Origin: Brevibacterium marinum
Lineage (GTDB): Bacteria; Actinomycetota; Actinomycetes; Actinomycetales; Brevibacteriaceae
Reading direction: 5' to 3'
Length of the DNA: 64,000 bases
NCBI RefSeq assembly: GCF_011927955.1
Contig: NZ_JAATJN010000001.1
Coordinates: forward strand, 2,542,001 to 2,606,000
A program made the translations under genes and the position numbers. Numbering within the stretch: position 1 is the first letter of the stretch; the number at the start of each line of letters is the position of its first letter. The notes beneath the pieces were generated by a model. The model searched no databases. It was not told where the DNA came from and saw only the letters and a program-made list of their open reading frames with translations. Of this stretch, positions 62,866-64,000 are shown one piece after another.

Positions 62866-63048
62866 GTGAGTCTGTCGAAGAAGCTTACGTATTGGGGTTT
62901 GTTCGTTGTCGTTCTCGGTGTTGTGCTCGGTTTCGAGTTCCCCGCCCATCCGGGTCTTCCGATTTCGGTTGTGCTGCTTGCTGTTGCCGTGTTTCTCACT
63001 GCTGCGATTGTGCGTTCTAACGAGCGTCGTGACGATGATAGAAGGTAG
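62866..63048 (+). CDS. Small two-helix membrane protein
   Basis: A 60-residue protein starting GTG 62866 after GAGAGGG, with two hydrophobic segments (LTYWGLFVVVLGVVLGFEF and LPISVVLLAVAVFLTAAIV) and a basic/acidic tail SNERRDDDRR. It lies 30 bp after the lipoprotein gene on the same strand and probably shares its transcript. Function unknown. Confidence 0.6.
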   Translation: MSLSKKLTYWGLFVVVLGVVLGFEFPAHPGLPISVVLLAVAVFLTAAIVRSNERRDDDRR

Positions 63049-63163
63049 TAGCCCCGCGCTCCTGTGTGCACCGTAGAGCCGTTGTCGTGCCCGAACAGAA
63101 CGAACCCACACATTTACCCTCTATAAGGCCCGTGTGGCGGTGTTTCGTACGTTCTAGGGAGTG

Positions 63164-63385
63164 TTACGCGTCGAGGACGTCCCAATATGCTTGTCCCGCG
63201 GCTTTGAGGCTGTCGCGTATCACTTTGTATCGTGCAACGTTGGATTCGAAGCCTGCGCCCACGTTGTTGTCGGCGCTGTCACTGGCGATCATGGTGGCCG
63301 TGTAGTCGATTTCGTTTTCGAGTTGTTCGATCTTCGCGGAGAGTGTGGTGATATGTTCGGCTTGCTGTTCGAGTACGGTGGTCAT
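63164..63385 (-). CDS. Small coiled-coil protein (73 aa)
   Basis: Starts MTTVLEQQAEHITTLSAKIE with a heptad-like pattern continuing QLENEIDYTATMIA, then SADNNVGAGFESNVARYKVI. AAGGAAG lies nine bases before the ATG; an in-frame upstream start adds ten residues. Its length and coiled-coil character are like small phage or plasmid proteins, but no family is recognised. Confidence 0.55.
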   Translation of the reverse strand: MTTVLEQQAEHITTLSAKIEQLENEIDYTATMIASDSADNNVGAGFESNVARYKVIRDSLKAAGQAYWDVLDA

Positions 63386-63514
63386 GGTGATCTTCCTTCT
63401 GTGAGTGTTGGTCACCTAGTCCTCAGATAGTCCTCAAATATTGAGGGTTACTGTTTTCCCAGGCGTTGAGCTTGTCTGGGAAGCCCCTAAGCTCCACGTG
63501 AAGGTGATCGCGAG

Positions 63515-63898
63515 ATGAAGCGACAGGTAACGCAGCGACAGTCAATGACCATGACGGGCATCCTCGGTCTTGCCGGCATCGCACACTTCCTCCGACCTGA
63601 GGCCTTCGACTCGATTGTTCCGCCCCGATTGGGTGATCCACGATTCCTCACCTACGCCAGTGGTGCCGCCGAACTGGGATGTGCGACGTTGCTGGCACTG
63701 CCTCCCACACGTCGATTGGGCGGACTGGCAGCCGCGGCACTCATGGTTGCGGTCTATCCTGCCAACATCTATACGGTGAAGAAGCACTGGCACAGCCCCC
63801 GGGGACGTGCGATCGCCCTCGCCCGTCTGCCGTTGCAGATTCCCCTGGTATGGGCGTCCTGGAACATCGCGATTGATCGGAACGAAGGCTCACGCTGA
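63515..63898 (+). CDS. DoxX-like membrane protein
   Basis: A 127-residue protein with about four membrane helices and the DoxX-like features GILGLAGIAHFLRPEAFDSI, then FLTYASGAAELGCATLLALP and AALMVAVYPANIYTVKKHW. DoxX-type proteins are small quinone- or thiosulfate-linked membrane subunits in some organisms; most have no known role. Its 3' end overlaps the end of the convergent gene at the window edge. Confidence 0.8.
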   Translation: MKRQVTQRQSMTMTGILGLAGIAHFLRPEAFDSIVPPRLGDPRFLTYASGAAELGCATLLALPPTRRLGGLAAAALMVAVYPANIYTVKKHWHSPRGRAIALARLPLQIPLVWASWNIAIDRNEGSR

Positions 63899-64000
63899 CG
63901 CCTCATCAGTCGCGATGACCAGCTCCGCGGTTGTGCGAGTCATCGACACATAGCGGTCCACCCCGCTCTGCACTCCTGTGCCGAAGCTCTCCGGATCCAC
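63890..64000 (-). CDS. C-terminus of a probable UvrD/HelD-type helicase (partial)
   Basis: Only the last 36 codons are in the window, reading VDPESFGTGVQSGVDRYVSM followed by TRTTAELVIATDEASA and TGA at 63890-63892. VDRYVSMTRTTAELVI matches the C-terminal motif of superfamily 1 helicases (YVAxTRA...L), including HelD-type RNA polymerase recycling factors. The rest of the gene lies beyond the right edge, so the subfamily cannot be told. Confidence 0.6.
   Translation of the reverse strand: MDPESFGTGVQSGVDRYVSMTRTTAELVIATDEASA

Noticed and set aside
1..64000. tRNA or rRNA genes
   Set aside because: GGTTCGA-like T-loop sequences were looked for; those noticed fall inside coding genes without cloverleaf partners.

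Overview
The window is high-GC actinobacterial DNA. Gene content and order point to a Brevibacterium-like member of the Micrococcales: a one-subunit glycyl-tRNA synthetase, the coproporphyrin-type haem genes hemE-hemY-hemQ, a DUF3000 gene next to ribonuclease D, leuA-recO-uppS, many GTG starts and several promoters that look leaderless. The genus is an inference from gene content, not from a search.

Layout. 0-3.5 kb: dnaE, lacking its first codons at the window edge. 3.5-10.3 kb: an accessory insert with a SnoaL-like/MarR pair, an IS481-type transposase broken by an amber codon, an ArsR regulator divergent from an MFS-flavodoxin fusion, a Schlafen/AlbA_2-type gene and nearly 1 kb of hairpin-rich DNA without a clear gene. 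10.3-34.7 kb: mostly core metabolism (dxs, rnd, hemE/hemY/hemQ, msrB, a penicillin-acylase-type hydrolase, an L,D-transpeptidase lipoprotein, a leuA gene with a leucine leader peptide and attenuator-like hairpin, recO, uppS, a DEAD-box helicase and glyS). 34.7-46.7 kb: a YibE/F membrane protein behind four 31-bp tandem repeats, then an ectoine-related block: a class III aminotransferase, an AsnC regulator, ectoine hydrolase (DoeA/EutD type), an LctP-type permease, an XRE-cupin regulator and ectoine hydroxylase (EctD). This block is cut by one insertion sequence. A second one interrupts a DUF2267 gene, and its original 3' end can be rebuilt.

46.8-52.0 kb: an overlapping three-gene set (glycosyltransferase, PIG-L deacetylase/methyltransferase fusion, acyl-CoA-dehydrogenase-like protein) with no product known to me. 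Next to it are an unrecognised membrane protein and a TetR regulator. 52.2-56.1 kb: a stress and osmoprotection run (general stress protein 17M-like, GlsB/YeaQ, CsbD, a frameshifted trehalose-6-phosphate synthase, a ProP-type symporter). 56.2-58.6 kb: a small YjdJ-like protein and a TetR-controlled SDR/GlcG pair. 58.7-60.9 kb: a YhcG/DUF1016 nuclease gene whose 5' end is severed by an IS630-family element. 60.9-64 kb: visibly more AT-rich, mostly unrecognised small genes, then the tail of a probable UvrD/HelD-type helicase.

A common theme is compatible solutes and osmotic stress: ectoine hydrolysis and hydroxylation, trehalose, ProP-type uptake and general stress proteins. Four insertion sequences of different families lie in the window; two clearly disrupted host genes.
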